Below, one piece after another: positions 9,605 to 19,446 of a stretch of 64,000 nt of DNA. How positions within the stretch are numbered: the stretch's first letter is position 1; each line of letters opens with the position of its first letter. The stretch comes from Undibacterium sp. CCC3.4 (GTDB lineage: Bacteria > Pseudomonadota > Gammaproteobacteria > Burkholderiales > Burkholderiaceae_D), in assembly GCF_034347425.1 (NCBI RefSeq), contig NZ_CP133779.1, positions 1,488,001 through 1,552,000 on the forward strand, given 5' to 3'. Made by a program: the position numbers and the translations under genes. The notes under the pieces were generated by a model that saw only the letters and a program-made list of their open reading frames with translations, had not been told where the DNA came from and did no database searches.

Positions 9605-10510
9605 ATGCGGGCATTTGATTGGCTGAGCATGACGCTGGCAGTGCTGCTGGCACCAGCGGTGGTGGCGCAGGAAAACGCCGCCGATTTGCATGAGGAAGTC
9701 GCGCAGATCACCGTGACGGTGCAAGATTTTCTGCATCGTCCGGTGGCTGGCACGGTGGTGATCACGCAGTTCCGTCCTGCCGGACCGGGGCCGTTTCCAC
9801 TGGTGATACTCAATCATGGTCGCAGCGCTACCGACCGCGCGCAGCCGGCGCGCTTTCGTTACACTCGGCAGGTGCGCTACTTCACTGAGCGCGGCTTTGC
9901 TGTGTTAGTACCGACTCGCATCGGCTACGGCGCAATGGGCATCAATCCCGACCCGGAAGACAGTGGCGCCTGCAAGAATAAAAGCTATGCCGAGATGGCG
10001 GCGGCGGCCAGTAGCGAAATATTGGCGGTACTCGCGTATGCCAAGCAACAGCCGTATCTCGATGCCAGCCGTTTGCTACTGGTCGGACAATCGGTCGGTG
10101 GCTATACCAGCATCGCCACGGCGGCGCAAAACCCGCCCGGTCTGATGGCTACGATTAATTTCGCCGGTGGTTCCGGTGGTGACCCGGCAGCGCATCCGGG
10201 CGAGCCGTGCGAAGGCTACAAGTTGGAGCGCATGTATGCCAATTTCGGTAGTACCAGCAAGCTGCCGAGTTTATGGATTTATACCGACAATGATTTATAT
10301 TTTGGGCCGCGCTACAGCCAAGCATGGCACGCCGCGTTTGTGAAAGCCGGCGGCGTGGCCGAATTCCATTTATTGCCGCCATTTGAAACCAATGGGCATA
10401 GCCTGTTTACCAGAGGCATCGCGCTCTGGACCCCGGTAGTACAGCAGTTTCTTGAAAAGAATAAAATTTTGCCGATACCGGTGGCACCGATCAAAGGAAC
10501 CGCACCATGA
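9605..10510 (+). CDS. Exported alpha/beta hydrolase (dienelactone hydrolase-like)
   Basis: 301 residues from ATG 9605, which follows AAGGAG. A Sec signal peptide is visible: a hydrophobic run around residues 7-18 and AVVAQ-E as a likely cleavage zone. The mature part has the alpha/beta hydrolase landmarks LVILNHGRS (oxyanion region), the nucleophile elbow GQSVGG and a late histidine in ETNGHSLF. A predicted secreted esterase in the middle of an intracellular catabolic operon is unexpected; substrate unknown. It overlaps the next gene by 4 bp, so translation is coupled. Confidence 0.78.
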   Translation: MRAFDWLSMTLAVLLAPAVVAQENAADLHEEVAQITVTVQDFLHRPVAGTVVITQFRPAGPGPFPLVILNHGRSATDRAQPARFRYTRQVRYFTERGFAVLVPTRIGYGAMGINPDPEDSGACKNKSYAEMAAAASSEILAVLAYAKQQPYLDASRLLLVGQSVGGYTSIATAAQNPPGLMATINFAGGSGGDPAAHPGEPCEGYKLERMYANFGSTSKLPSLWIYTDNDLYFGPRYSQAWHAAFVKAGGVAEFHLLPPFETNGHSLFTRGIALWTPVVQQFLEKNKILPIPVAPIKGTAP

Positions 10511-11292
10511 TGTTTGACACCCTGCTTTTGCAACAAACCGGTAGCGTCGCCACGCTCACGCTGGCGCGCCCCGATGTGCGCAATGCGTTTAATGAGACCA
10601 TGATTGCCGAATTGAGCGAGGCATTTCTAGCCTTGAGCGCCGACGACAGCATTCGTGCTATTGTGCTGGCCGCGCAAGGCGCGGCGTTCTGCGCCGGAGC
10701 GGATTTGAATTGGATGAAAAAAATGGCCGATTACAGCCATGCCGAAAATTTGGCCGACGCCGCGCAACTGGCGCGTATGCTGAGTGCGATTCACGATTGT
10801 CGCCATCCGGTGGTGGCGCTGGTAGCCGGCGACTGTTATGCCGGTGGCATGGGCTTGGTGGCCGCTTGCGATATCGTGCTCTGTGTTGAGGGCGTTAACT
10901 TTTGTCTCAGTGAAGTGCGCTTGGGTTTGATCCCGGCGACGATTTCGCCGTATGTGATCAAGGCCATGGGTGAAAACGCGGCACGCCGGTATTTCCTCAC
11001 GGCCGAGCGCTTCGACGCCGCCGAGGCGCTGCGCATCGGCTTTGTACATGAAGTGGTGACGGCCGCGGCGAGTGCGCCACGCTTGGCAGAATTGCTCAAG
11101 GCGCTGACGGCAAACAGTCCGCATGCGGTACGCGCGGCCAAACAATTGCTGCAGCAAGTGAGCGGTGCCGCGCTCACGCCGGCCTTGCTAGCGCAGACGG
11201 TGGAACAGATTGCCGCTATCCGCGCCTCGGACGAAGGGCGCGAAGGGGTGCGGGCATTTCTCGAAAAACGTAAGCCGGCGTGGTTGCAGTAA
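10507..11292 (+). CDS. liuC: Enoyl-CoA hydratase, probably methylglutaconyl-CoA hydratase
   Basis: 261 residues, crotonase fold. FCAGADLNWMKKM and GDCYAGGMGLVAACDIVL carry the oxyanion-hole and catalytic regions, and the NWMKKM segment is characteristic of the 3-methylglutaconyl/isohexenylglutaconyl-CoA hydratase subgroup. It would hydrate 3-methylglutaconyl-CoA to HMG-CoA, the step between the carboxylase and the lyase also found in this cluster. It starts at ATG 10507 within the end of the hydrolase gene. Confidence 0.88.
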   Translation: MMFDTLLLQQTGSVATLTLARPDVRNAFNETMIAELSEAFLALSADDSIRAIVLAAQGAAFCAGADLNWMKKMADYSHAENLADAAQLARMLSAIHDCRHPVVALVAGDCYAGGMGLVAACDIVLCVEGVNFCLSEVRLGLIPATISPYVIKAMGENAARRYFLTAERFDAAEALRIGFVHEVVTAAASAPRLAELLKALTANSPHAVRAAKQLLQQVSGAALTPALLAQTVEQIAAIRASDEGREGVRAFLEKRKPAWLQ

Positions 11293-11395
11293 ATGGTTAT
11301 TCTGTCAATGAAATCAAGTACTATCATTGTCCGGCGCAAAATGTGATGTAAAAGTCGCATAAAATGGCGGCTTCATCAAGCAGTTTGGAGTAATT

Positions 11396-12727
11396 TTGAA
11401 TATACAAAATGACTGGGTCGCACGTAGCCTCAAGCATGTTTGGCATCCGTGTACCCAGATGCAGCACCATGAAACCCTGCCCTTGATACCGGTCAGTCAT
11501 GGTCGCGGTGCTTGGCTCTATGATATGGATGGCAAGCGCTATCTCGACGCCATCAGTTCCTGGTGGGTGAATTTGTTCGGCCATGCCAATCCGCGCATCA
11601 ATGCCGCTCTCAAAGATCAACTCGATCAACTCGAACATGCGATGCTGGCCGGGTTTACCCATGCGCCGGTGGTGCAATTGTCGGAACAATTGGCAGCCTT
11701 GACCGGGCACGCGCTCGGCCATTGTTTTTACGCCTCTGATGGTGCCTCGGCGGTGGAAATCGCGCTGAAGATGAGTTTTCACTCTTGGCGCAATCTCGGT
11801 CAAAGCGAGAAACAAGAATTCGTTTGTATTCAAGGCAGCTATCACGGCGAAACCGTCGGTGCGCTGGCCGTGACCGATGTCAGTCTGTTCCGCGAAGCCT
11901 ATGGACCTATGCTGCAGCGCGCGCATGTGATCACTTCACCCGATGCGCGGCTGGCGCAAGATGGCGAAACCGCGGTCGATGTGGCGCTGCATGCGGCCGC
12001 TGATCTCGAACACTTACTGCAACAGCGCCAAGGAAAAATCGCCGCCGTCATCATCGAACCGCTGGTGCAATGCGCCACCGGCATGGCCATGCATGATCCG
12101 CTGTATCTGCAGCGTGTGCGCGCCTTATGTGATCAATATCAGGTGCATCTGATCGCAGATGAAATCGCCGTCGGTTGCGGTCGTACCGGCACTTTCTTTG
12201 CCTGTGAAGCGGCGGCCATTTGGCCCGACTTTCTGTGTTTGTCGAAAGGTATCAGCGGCGGTTATTTGCCCTTGTCCCTGGTGATGACTACCGACGCCGT
12301 GTTCGCCTCGTTTTATGACAGCGATATCCGCCGCGGCTTTTTGCATTCGCATTCGTACACCGGCAACCCGCTGGCTTGTCGCGCTGCCTTGGCGACGCTG
12401 GCTATCTTTGCCAGCGACGATGTACTGGCCAGCAATGCGCGTAAGGCGCAACAACTGGCGCAGGCTTTTGCCGGTTTGGCCGATGACCGGCGGGTGCGCC
12501 ATGTGCGCCAACAAGGCATGATTTTCGCGTTCGATGCCGTCGTCGATGATGCAGCACGTGCCGCGACATTTTCGGCGCGTTTTTTCAGCACTGCTTTGCA
12601 ACACGAATTATTAATGCGTCCTATCGGCCGCAGCGTGTATCTGATGCCGCCGTATATACTCGAAGCGGCTGAGATCAGTCTGTTAGCCGAAAAGACCATG
12701 CAAGTATTTGACGAGGTCATGGCATGA
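11396..12727 (+). CDS. bioA: Adenosylmethionine-8-amino-7-oxononanoate aminotransferase
   Basis: 443 residues; class III PLP aminotransferase making 7,8-diaminopelargonate from KAPA in biotin synthesis. Diagnostic segments: WHPCTQM at the N-terminus, [25 protein letters not shown], the cofactor lysine in [14 protein letters not shown] and [14 protein letters not shown]. The start appears to be TTG 11396, five bases after GGAG (11387-11390); no ATG fits the conserved N-terminus. The gap of about 100 bp to liuC may hold its own promoter, but none is convincing by eye. It overlaps bioF by 4 bp (ATGA). Confidence 0.94.
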   Translation: MNIQNDWVARSLKHVWHPCTQMQHHETLPLIPVSHGRGAWLYDMDGKRYLDAISSWWVNLFGHANPRINAALKDQLDQLEHAMLAGFTHAPVVQLSEQLAALTGHALGHCFYASDGASAVEIALKMSFHSWRNLGQSEKQEFVCIQGSYHGETVGALAVTDVSLFREAYGPMLQRAHVITSPDARLAQDGETAVDVALHAAADLEHLLQQRQGKIAAVIIEPLVQCATGMAMHDPLYLQRVRALCDQYQVHLIADEIAVGCGRTGTFFACEAAAIWPDFLCLSKGISGGYLPLSLVMTTDAVFASFYDSDIRRGFLHSHSYTGNPLACRAALATLAIFASDDVLASNARKAQQLAQAFAGLADDRRVRHVRQQGMIFAFDAVVDDAARAATFSARFFSTALQHELLMRPIGRSVYLMPPYILEAAEISLLAEKTMQVFDEVMA

Positions 12728-13962
12728 GTACTGAGAATAATCACCGCCCTATGCCTTTGCTACAAACTTTGCAAACTGAATTGGCCGCACTCGATGCGCA
12801 ACACTTGATCCGGCGTCGCCGTGCGGTCGACAGCGCCTGTGACGCCACCGTACAGGCCGAAGGACGCGAGCTGATGGCGTTTTGCAGTAATGATTATCTG
12901 GGTCTGGCCGCGCATCCGGCGGTTATCGCCGCGCTGCAGCAAGGCGCGAGTCTGTACGGTGCCGGCAGCGGTGCCTCGCATCTGATCAGCGGCCACAGCC
13001 GCGCGCATGCCCAACTCGAAGAGCGCCTGGCCGAATTCATGGCAGCGCACATCGAGCAGGCCCGTGCCTTGTATTTCTGTTCCGGTTACATGGCCAACCA
13101 AGCGGTGATCACCGCCTTGGCCGGTAAGGACGCGGCAGTGTTTTCCGAGCAGCTCAACCATGCTTCGCTGATCGATGGGGCACGCTTGTCGCGCGCCGCC
13201 ACCAAGGTGTTCCCGCACCGCGATTATGATGCCTTGGCCGAAATGTTGAAAACTTGTCAGAGCAAGCAGCGCATCGTCATCACCGACAGCGTGTTCAGCA
13301 TGGATGGCAATATCGCCGATCTGCGCCCCTTGCTGGCCTTGTGTGAGCAATACGAGGCTTGGCTGATTGTCGACGATGCGCATGGCTTCGGCGTACTCGG
13401 TGCGCATGGTCGCGGGGTGTTTGAACACTTTGATTTGCATTCGCCGAATTTGATTTACATGGGCACACTGGGCAAAGCCGCCGGTGTCGGCGGGGCCTTC
13501 GTGGCAGCGCATGAAACGGTGATCGAATGGTTGGTGCAAAAAGCCCGTTCGTATATTTACACGACCGCTGCACCCCCGGCGTTAGCGCATGCTTTGTTGA
13601 CGAGTCTCGATATCATTGCCGGCCCGGAAGGCATGCAAAGACGCGCGCACCTCAATCAATTGATCGATTTATTCCGCACCGGTTTGGATTTGAAAGTGTG
13701 GAGCAATATGCCATCGCCAACGGCGGTGCAGCCGGTGCTGATTGGTGACAATGCCGGCATGCTGGCGGTGGCCGGCAATTTGCGCGACCAAGGTTTCTGG
13801 GTCGGGGCGATTCGGCCGCCGACGGTGGCCGTCGGTACCGCCCGTTTGCGTGTCACGCTGTCAGCCGCGCACAGTAAGGTGCAGGTACTGCAATTGGTAC
13901 AGGCGATCAATCGGCTCGATAATTTGCATTATGTGGCGCGCTGTTTCGCCGAGGTGGCGTGA
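12724..13962 (+). CDS. bioF: 8-amino-7-oxononanoate synthase
   Basis: 412 residues; PLP-dependent alpha-oxoamine synthase condensing pimeloyl-ACP/CoA with alanine. [41 protein letters not shown] and the cofactor lysine in [15 protein letters not shown] are all present. About 25 residues at the N-terminus precede the usual family start. Translation is coupled to bioA through ATGA, and its TGA overlaps the start of bioD. Confidence 0.94.
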   Translation: MSTENNHRPMPLLQTLQTELAALDAQHLIRRRRAVDSACDATVQAEGRELMAFCSNDYLGLAAHPAVIAALQQGASLYGAGSGASHLISGHSRAHAQLEERLAEFMAAHIEQARALYFCSGYMANQAVITALAGKDAAVFSEQLNHASLIDGARLSRAATKVFPHRDYDALAEMLKTCQSKQRIVITDSVFSMDGNIADLRPLLALCEQYEAWLIVDDAHGFGVLGAHGRGVFEHFDLHSPNLIYMGTLGKAAGVGGAFVAAHETVIEWLVQKARSYIYTTAAPPALAHALLTSLDIIAGPEGMQRRAHLNQLIDLFRTGLDLKVWSNMPSPTAVQPVLIGDNAGMLAVAGNLRDQGFWVGAIRPPTVAVGTARLRVTLSAAHSKVQVLQLVQAINRLDNLHYVARCFAEVA

Positions 13963-14663
13963 TGTCTGCACCGCGTACACAGGATTATTTCGTTACCGGT
14001 ACCGATACCGAAATCGGCAAAACGCTGATCAGTTGCGCCTTGCTGAACGCCTTTGCCAGCGCCGGCAGCACACTGGGTTTGAAGCCGGTGGCTGCCGGTG
14101 CCGAGTGGCGCGATGGTGAATGGCATAATGAGGATGTGGATCGTCTGATGGCAGCCTCCAGCGTGAGCGCACCGACAGCGCTGGTGTGCCCGTATTTGAT
14201 GCGGACTCCGGCCGCTCCGCATATCGTTGCGCGTGTGGAACAAGTCCAAGTGTCACTGGCGACGATACAGGCGGCGTATGCCGCAGCCTGCGAGTCAGCC
14301 GACGTCGTCATCGTCGAAGGGGTGGGCGGTTTTTGCGTGCCGCTCGATGCGCAGATCGATACCGCCGACCTGGCGCAAGCATTGGCGCTGCCGGTGATCT
14401 TGGTGGTTGGACTGCGGCTCGGTTGTATCAACCATGCCTTGCTGACGGTGCAGGCGATTGCGGCGCGCGGCTTGAGACTGGCCGGCTGGGTTGCGAATAC
14501 GGTCGATGCGGATATGCTTTACCAAGCTGAAAATATCGCCGCTCTGCGCGCGCGCATTGCCGCACCTTTACTCGGCGTCATCCCGCGTCTGGCTGACGAC
14601 TCGGACTCGCTGACCCGCCACCGCATGGCGGCGGCGGGTCTCGATCTGACTTTATTGAATTGA
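13962..14663 (+). CDS. bioD: Dethiobiotin synthetase
   Basis: 233 residues, ATP-dependent ring closure to dethiobiotin. The P-loop is YFVTGTDTEIGKTL; GLKPVAAG and VEGVGGFCVPL are further family motifs. ATG 13962 (overlapping the bioF stop as TGATG) is preferred over the adjacent GTG 13959, because GAGG at 13951-13954 is then seven bases away. It completes the bioA-F-D order. Confidence 0.93.
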   Translation: MSAPRTQDYFVTGTDTEIGKTLISCALLNAFASAGSTLGLKPVAAGAEWRDGEWHNEDVDRLMAASSVSAPTALVCPYLMRTPAAPHIVARVEQVQVSLATIQAAYAAACESADVVIVEGVGGFCVPLDAQIDTADLAQALALPVILVVGLRLGCINHALLTVQAIAARGLRLAGWVANTVDADMLYQAENIAALRARIAAPLLGVIPRLADDSDSLTRHRMAAAGLDLTLLN

Positions 14664-14680
14664 TTATTTAAGGAGATTTT

Positions 14681-15709
14681 ATGCAAACCCATGACACCAC
14701 AGAGCAGGCGCTACAGTTTCAAGCACCGCTGAAAACCATTGAAGCCGAGGCTTGGCCGCTGGACGATGTGTTGGCTTTGTTCGATTTGCCATTCAATGAT
14801 TTGATGTTTCAGGCGCAGACTGCGCACCGAGCGAATTTCCCGGCTGGCGATATCGAATTGGCGACGCTGTTGTCGATTAAAACCGGTGGCTGCGAAGAAG
14901 ATTGCAGCTACTGTCCGCAAGCAGCACGCTATGACACCGGCGTCGAAGCCAAGAAGATGCTCGATGTACGCGAAGTGCTCGATGCCGCCAAAGCCGCACG
15001 CGAAAACGGCGCGACGCGCTTTTGTATGGGCGCCGCGTGGCGCTCACCGAAAGACCGCGATATCGAGAAAGTCGAAACCATGGTGCGTGAAGTAAAAGCC
15101 ATGGGCTTGGAAACTTGCGCCACCCTGGGCATGCTCAAGGAAGAACAGGCGCAGCGTCTGAAAGATGCCGGCCTCGATTACTACAACCACAACCTCGATA
15201 CTGCGCCTGAATTTTACAGCAATGTGATTTCCACCCGCGACTACCAAGACCGCCTCGATACGCTCGGTCATGTGCGTACCGCCGGTTTGAAAGTGTGTTG
15301 CGGCGGCATTGTCGGCATGGGCGAAACGCGGCGTCAGCGCGCCGGTCTGATCGCTCAGTTGGCCAACCTGAATCCGTATCCGGAATCGGTGCCGGTGAAT
15401 CATCTGGTGCAAGTCGAAGGCACGCCTTTGCATGGCCTCGATCCGCTCGATCCGTTTGAATTCGTGCGTACCATCGCCGTCGCGCGCATCACCATGCCCA
15501 AGGCACGCGTGCGTTTGTCGGCCGGTCGTCGGCAAATGGGCGAGGCAGTGCAGGCGATGTGTTTTCTGGCCGGTGCCAATTCGATTTTTTACGGCGACAA
15601 ATTACTCACGACACAAAATCCGGAAGCGCAGGATGACCGTGTCTTGCTGGGGAAATTAGGCCTCACTACACGCGGTAAGGTCGAGGCCAAAGCCGGTAAT
15701 TGTAGCTGA
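14681..15709 (+). CDS. bioB: Biotin synthase
   Basis: 342 residues; radical SAM enzyme inserting sulfur into dethiobiotin. The 4Fe-4S cluster motif CxxxCxxC is seen in [30 protein letters not shown] and the C-terminal [15 protein letters not shown] are typical, and the Cys in KVCCGGIVG is among the second-cluster ligands. A strong AAGGAGA site precedes ATG 14681. No bioC or bioH was found nearby, so pimeloyl precursor supply is encoded elsewhere. Confidence 0.96.
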   Translation: MQTHDTTEQALQFQAPLKTIEAEAWPLDDVLALFDLPFNDLMFQAQTAHRANFPAGDIELATLLSIKTGGCEEDCSYCPQAARYDTGVEAKKMLDVREVLDAAKAARENGATRFCMGAAWRSPKDRDIEKVETMVREVKAMGLETCATLGMLKEEQAQRLKDAGLDYYNHNLDTAPEFYSNVISTRDYQDRLDTLGHVRTAGLKVCCGGIVGMGETRRQRAGLIAQLANLNPYPESVPVNHLVQVEGTPLHGLDPLDPFEFVRTIAVARITMPKARVRLSAGRRQMGEAVQAMCFLAGANSIFYGDKLLTTQNPEAQDDRVLLGKLGLTTRGKVEAKAGNCS

Positions 15710-15754
15710 GCGCGCCTGCACCATTGATTCCCCTTAACCAGAAGAGCCTGAGAC

Positions 15755-17761
15755 ATGTTTACTAAAATTCTGATCGCTAACCGTGGTGAAATTGCTTGCC
15801 GTGTTGCCGCTACTGCACGTCGCATGGGCATTCGTACCGTTGCCGTGTACTCCGACGCCGACGCCGATGCCAAGCATGTCGCGGTGTGTGATGAAGCGGT
15901 CAGAATCGGACCGGCGGCGGCCAAGGAAAGTTATTTGCTCGGTGAAAAAATTATCGAGGTCGCCTTGGCTTGTGGTGCACAGGCGATCCACCCAGGCTAT
16001 GGTTTTTTATCGGAAAACAGCGATTTCGCCCAAGCCTGCGCCGAGCATGGCTTGGTCTTCATCGGTCCGCCGGCAGCGGCGATTCGCGCCATGGGCAGTA
16101 AATCGGCGGCCAAATCTTTGATGGAAACCGCCCATGTGCCGCTGGTGCCTGGCTATCACGGTGAAAATCAGGATGCCGATTTTCTGCATGCCCAAGCCGA
16201 TCAGATCGGCTATCCGGTCTTGCTCAAAGCCAGCGCTGGTGGCGGCGGCAAAGGCATGCGCGTGATCGAGCAATCGGCTGACTTCAAAGAGGCGCTGGCT
16301 TCCTGCAAACGCGAAGCGATCAATTCTTTCGGCGACGATAAGGTGTTGGCGGAAAAGTATTTGCAGCGTCCGCGGCATATTGAAATTCAAGTGTTCGCCG
16401 ATACCCATGGCAATTGTGTGTATCTGTTTGAGCGCGATTGTTCGGTGCAGCGGCGGCATCAAAAAGTCTTGGAAGAAGCGCCGGCACCGGGTTTGAGCGA
16501 AGCGCGGCGACGCGCCATGGGCGAGGCCGCGGTGGCCGCGGCCAAGGCAGTTGGCTATGTCGGTGCCGGCACGGTCGAATTCATCGTCAATCAAGATGGT
16601 TCGTTTTATTTCATGGAAATGAACACGCGTTTGCAAGTCGAACATCCGGTAACGGAAATGATTACCGCCACCGATTTGGTCGAGTGGCAGTTGCGTGTGG
16701 CGGCCGGCGAAAAATTGCCGCTGTTACAGTCTGAGTTACGGATTCATGGGCATGCCATCGAAGCGCGTGTGTATGCCGAAAATCCGGAAAAAGGTTTCCT
16801 GCCTTCGATCGGTACACTGCGCCATGTCCGCACCCCGGCGGCCGCGTACTTCGAACTCGGGAATGGTGATGGCAGCGATCCTGCGCCTATCCGTATCGAT
16901 AGCGGTGTGCGTGAAGGCGACACCATTTCGCCATTCTATGATCCTATGCTTGCCAAGCTGATCGTCTGGGGCAAGGATCGCGAGCAAGCGCTGGCACGTA
17001 TGGCGCAGGCCTTGGCACAATATCAAATCGTCGGCTTATCATCGAACCTCGCATTTTTATCACGCCTGATCGGCAGCACGGCGTTTGCCACGGCTGATCT
17101 TGATACGGGCCTCATTGAGCGGAATCAGGAACAATTGTTTCCGACGCCGCCGGCCCCGGCTTGCGCTTCTCTGGCCTTGGCCAGCGCCGCCTTGTTGAAC
17201 AGCGAACGCAGCGGCGGCAGCGATCCTTGGCAGAGTAGCCAAGGCTGGCGCATGAACAGTCAACTGCAAAGGCGTTTACAATTCAGCCAAGAGCAGGATA
17301 GCCATGCAGTACAGCTCAGCTATCTGGCTGATGGCTGGGAATTCACCTGTGATGGCGCAAAGCACCGCTTGAGCTTGGTGTCACAGCAGGGCCCGGAACT
17401 GGTACTGCGGCTCGGTGCGAGTACGGTCAGTGGCACGGTGGTACGGGATGGTGAGTATTTCCATGTTTTCAGTCAAGCTGTGCACAGCGTGTTTCATTAT
17501 CTTGATGCGTTGGCCCATGCCGGTGAAGCCGAAGCCGAAGGCGGTCGTCTGACTGCTCCGATGCCAGGTAAGATCGTCGCCGTATTGGTGGCGGCCGGGC
17601 AGAGCGTGACGAAAGGTAGCGCCTTACTGATCATGGAAGCGATGAAAATGGAACACACCATTTCGGCACCGCATGACGGCATCATTGCAGAAGTCTTGTA
17701 TGCGGTCGGCGACCAGGTCGGCGAGGGCGCACAATTACTGGCCTTTGCGCAGCCAGTGTAA
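15755..17761 (+). CDS. liuD: Methylcrotonyl-CoA carboxylase, biotin carboxylase/carrier (alpha) subunit
   Basis: 668 residues. The order is biotin carboxylase (about 1-450; ILIANRGEIACRV, the ATP-grasp loop ASAGGGGKGMRV, FMEMNTRLQVEHPVTE), a linking BT-type region (about 480-590) and a C-terminal biotinyl domain with IMEAMKMEHT, biotinylated Lys about 631. It carboxylates its own biotin, then hands the group to the beta subunit. The gene directly follows bioB, so the enzyme that consumes biotin and the enzymes that make it are neighbours on one strand. Confidence 0.94.
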   Translation: MFTKILIANRGEIACRVAATARRMGIRTVAVYSDADADAKHVAVCDEAVRIGPAAAKESYLLGEKIIEVALACGAQAIHPGYGFLSENSDFAQACAEHGLVFIGPPAAAIRAMGSKSAAKSLMETAHVPLVPGYHGENQDADFLHAQADQIGYPVLLKASAGGGGKGMRVIEQSADFKEALASCKREAINSFGDDKVLAEKYLQRPRHIEIQVFADTHGNCVYLFERDCSVQRRHQKVLEEAPAPGLSEARRRAMGEAAVAAAKAVGYVGAGTVEFIVNQDGSFYFMEMNTRLQVEHPVTEMITATDLVEWQLRVAAGEKLPLLQSELRIHGHAIEARVYAENPEKGFLPSIGTLRHVRTPAAAYFELGNGDGSDPAPIRIDSGVREGDTISPFYDPMLAKLIVWGKDREQALARMAQALAQYQIVGLSSNLAFLSRLIGSTAFATADLDTGLIERNQEQLFPTPPAPACASLALASAALLNSERSGGSDPWQSSQGWRMNSQLQRRLQFSQEQDSHAVQLSYLADGWEFTCDGAKHRLSLVSQQGPELVLRLGASTVSGTVVRDGEYFHVFSQAVHSVFHYLDALAHAGEAEAEGGRLTAPMPGKIVAVLVAAGQSVTKGSALLIMEAMKMEHTISAPHDGIIAEVLYAVGDQVGEGAQLLAFAQPV

Positions 17762-17779
17762 GTTTCGACGAAAGAGAAT

Positions 17780-18520
17780 ATGACCGCACTTTCCATTAAT
17801 ATTAATAAGATCGCTTTGCTGCGCAATTCGCGCGGCCGTAATTATCCCGACGTGCTGGCCTTTTCGGCGCGCTGTCTCGATCTCGGTGTTGGCGGTATCA
17901 CCCTGCATCCGCGCCAAGATCAACGCCATGCGCGTTACAGCGATGTCGCTGAGCTGGCGCAATTGTGCCGCGCGCGCGGTGCTGAGCTCAATGTCGAGGG
18001 CTATCCGTCGGCCGAATTCATCGAGGTCGTCAAACAGTACCGACCGGCGCAATGCACCTTGGTACCGGATGCGCCCGACCAACTGACTTCCGATCACGGT
18101 TGGGATTTGCGTCGCGATGCGGCACAGTTGGCACCGGTGCTTGCCGAACTCGATGCACTCGGGATACGGACCAGTTTGTTTGTCGACGTCGATAACCGCG
18201 ATTTGCCGCTGGCGCGCGAACTCGGTGCCGCGCGTATTGAACTGTACACCGAGCCGTATGCCGAAACCTACGGCCAGGTCGATGCGGCGTCAGTGTTCGC
18301 GGCCTTTCAGGCGGCTGCCTTGTGTGCGCAACAGGCCGGTTTGGGCGTCAATGCCGGACACGATCTCAACCTCGATAATCTGGGGAAATTCTTGCAGATA
18401 CCCGGTATTTTAGAAGTCTCGATCGGTCATGCGGTCATCGTTGAGAGTCTGGAATTGGGGATGAACACAGTGATAGGGCGTTACCTCGACATCATTCGTC
18501 AAGCCGGGAGTCGCACATGA
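17780..18520 (+). CDS. pdxJ: Pyridoxine 5'-phosphate synthase, divergent paralogue
   Basis: 246 residues, TIM-barrel PdxJ condensing deoxyxylulose phosphate and aminoacetone phosphate to pyridoxine phosphate. Landmarks: SININKIALLRNSRG, ITLHPRQDQRH, the active-site Glu in LNVEGYPS, QCTLVPDAPDQLTS and NAGHDLNLDNL. The N-terminal NINK (instead of the NIDH of most proteobacterial PdxJ) and the EGYPS/CTLVPD region look like Bacteroidetes-type PdxJ as I remember them, which suggests transfer. The usual betaproteobacterial pdxJ lies next to recO/era; this copy stands between liuD and HMG-CoA lyase and may feed PLP to BioA, BioF and aminotransferases. Confidence 0.88.
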   Translation: MTALSININKIALLRNSRGRNYPDVLAFSARCLDLGVGGITLHPRQDQRHARYSDVAELAQLCRARGAELNVEGYPSAEFIEVVKQYRPAQCTLVPDAPDQLTSDHGWDLRRDAAQLAPVLAELDALGIRTSLFVDVDNRDLPLARELGAARIELYTEPYAETYGQVDAASVFAAFQAAALCAQQAGLGVNAGHDLNLDNLGKFLQIPGILEVSIGHAVIVESLELGMNTVIGRYLDIIRQAGSRT

Positions 18521-19446
18521 GCGCCTGCTTGCCTGCTCACGTCAAGATCGTCGAAGTCGGCCCGCGCGATGGCTTGCAAAATGAAAAAGAAAGTATTCCG
18601 GCCGAGATTAAAATCGCCCTGATCGACCGACTCAGCGCGGCCGGCTTTCGCAATATCGAAGCGGCTTCGTTTGTCTCGCCTAAGTGGGTGCCGCAAATGG
18701 CAACGTCGGCGCAAGTCATGGCCGGCATCACGCGTCGGCCTGGTGTGGTGTATTCGGCCTTGACGCCGAACTTGCAAGGTTTTGAAGCGGCGCTGGCAGC
18801 CGGGGTCGATGAAGTAGTGATTTTCAGTTCGGCATCGGAAGCCTTTTCACAAAAAAATATCAATTGCTCGATGACCGAATCGATAGAACGCTTTCGCGTC
18901 GTCGCCGCGGCCGCCAAGCGCCACAAACTACGTCTGCGCGGCAGTATCAGCTGTGCCTTCGGCTGTCCCTATCAGGGCACGGTCGAGGTGGCGGCGGTAA
19001 GCGATGTCGTGCGCCGCTTGGGTGAACTCGGTTGCGATGAAATCGACATTGCCGATACCATCGGCGTCGGTACCGCGCGCCAGGTGCAGCAGGTCATGCT
19101 GGCTGCGGCCGAGGTGTTCCCGCTGGCCGCCTTGTCGGGGCATTTTCACGATACCTATGGCCAAGCGCTGGCGAATATCTATGCCAGTCTTGAAGTTGGC
19201 GTCAGTATTTTCCATTCCTCGGTGGCTGGGCTGGGCGGCTGTCCGTATGCCAAAGGGGCGACCGGGAATGTGGCCACCGAAGATGTACTGTTTCTCATGC
19301 AGGGCTTAGGCATTGCTACCGGTATCGATCTGGCCGCCGTGGTCGACGCCGGTCAATTCATCGCCGCTCATCTCGGCCGTAAGGCGGTCAGTCGGGCCGG
19401 TAATGCCTTGGCAGCGCGACGCCTCAGTGCTGCAATTGCTCAATGA
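18517..19446 (+). CDS. liuE: Hydroxymethylglutaryl-CoA lyase
   Basis: 309 residues; divalent-metal-dependent cleavage of HMG-CoA to acetyl-CoA and acetoacetate, the last dedicated step of leucine degradation. The HMGL-like TIM barrel shows VEVGPRDGLQNE, SFVSPKWVPQMA and the signature Cys loop GLGGCPYAKGATGNVATEDV. Metal ligands are seen in HFHDTYGQALAN. The start overlaps the pdxJ stop (ATGA). The end overlaps the convergent hydrolase gene by 23 bp. Confidence 0.95.
   Translation: MSACLPAHVKIVEVGPRDGLQNEKESIPAEIKIALIDRLSAAGFRNIEAASFVSPKWVPQMATSAQVMAGITRRPGVVYSALTPNLQGFEAALAAGVDEVVIFSSASEAFSQKNINCSMTESIERFRVVAAAAKRHKLRLRGSISCAFGCPYQGTVEVAAVSDVVRRLGELGCDEIDIADTIGVGTARQVQQVMLAAAEVFPLAALSGHFHDTYGQALANIYASLEVGVSIFHSSVAGLGGCPYAKGATGNVATEDVLFLMQGLGIATGIDLAAVVDAGQFIAAHLGRKAVSRAGNALAARRLSAAIAQ

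Noticed and set aside
8755..9813. 352-codon open frame on the - strand
   Set aside because: Antisense to the well-supported carboxylase beta subunit and hydrolase genes.
11293..11395. BirA or BioR operator before bioA
   Set aside because: No TGTAAACC-type BirA palindrome or other repeat pair could be found in the 103 bases.
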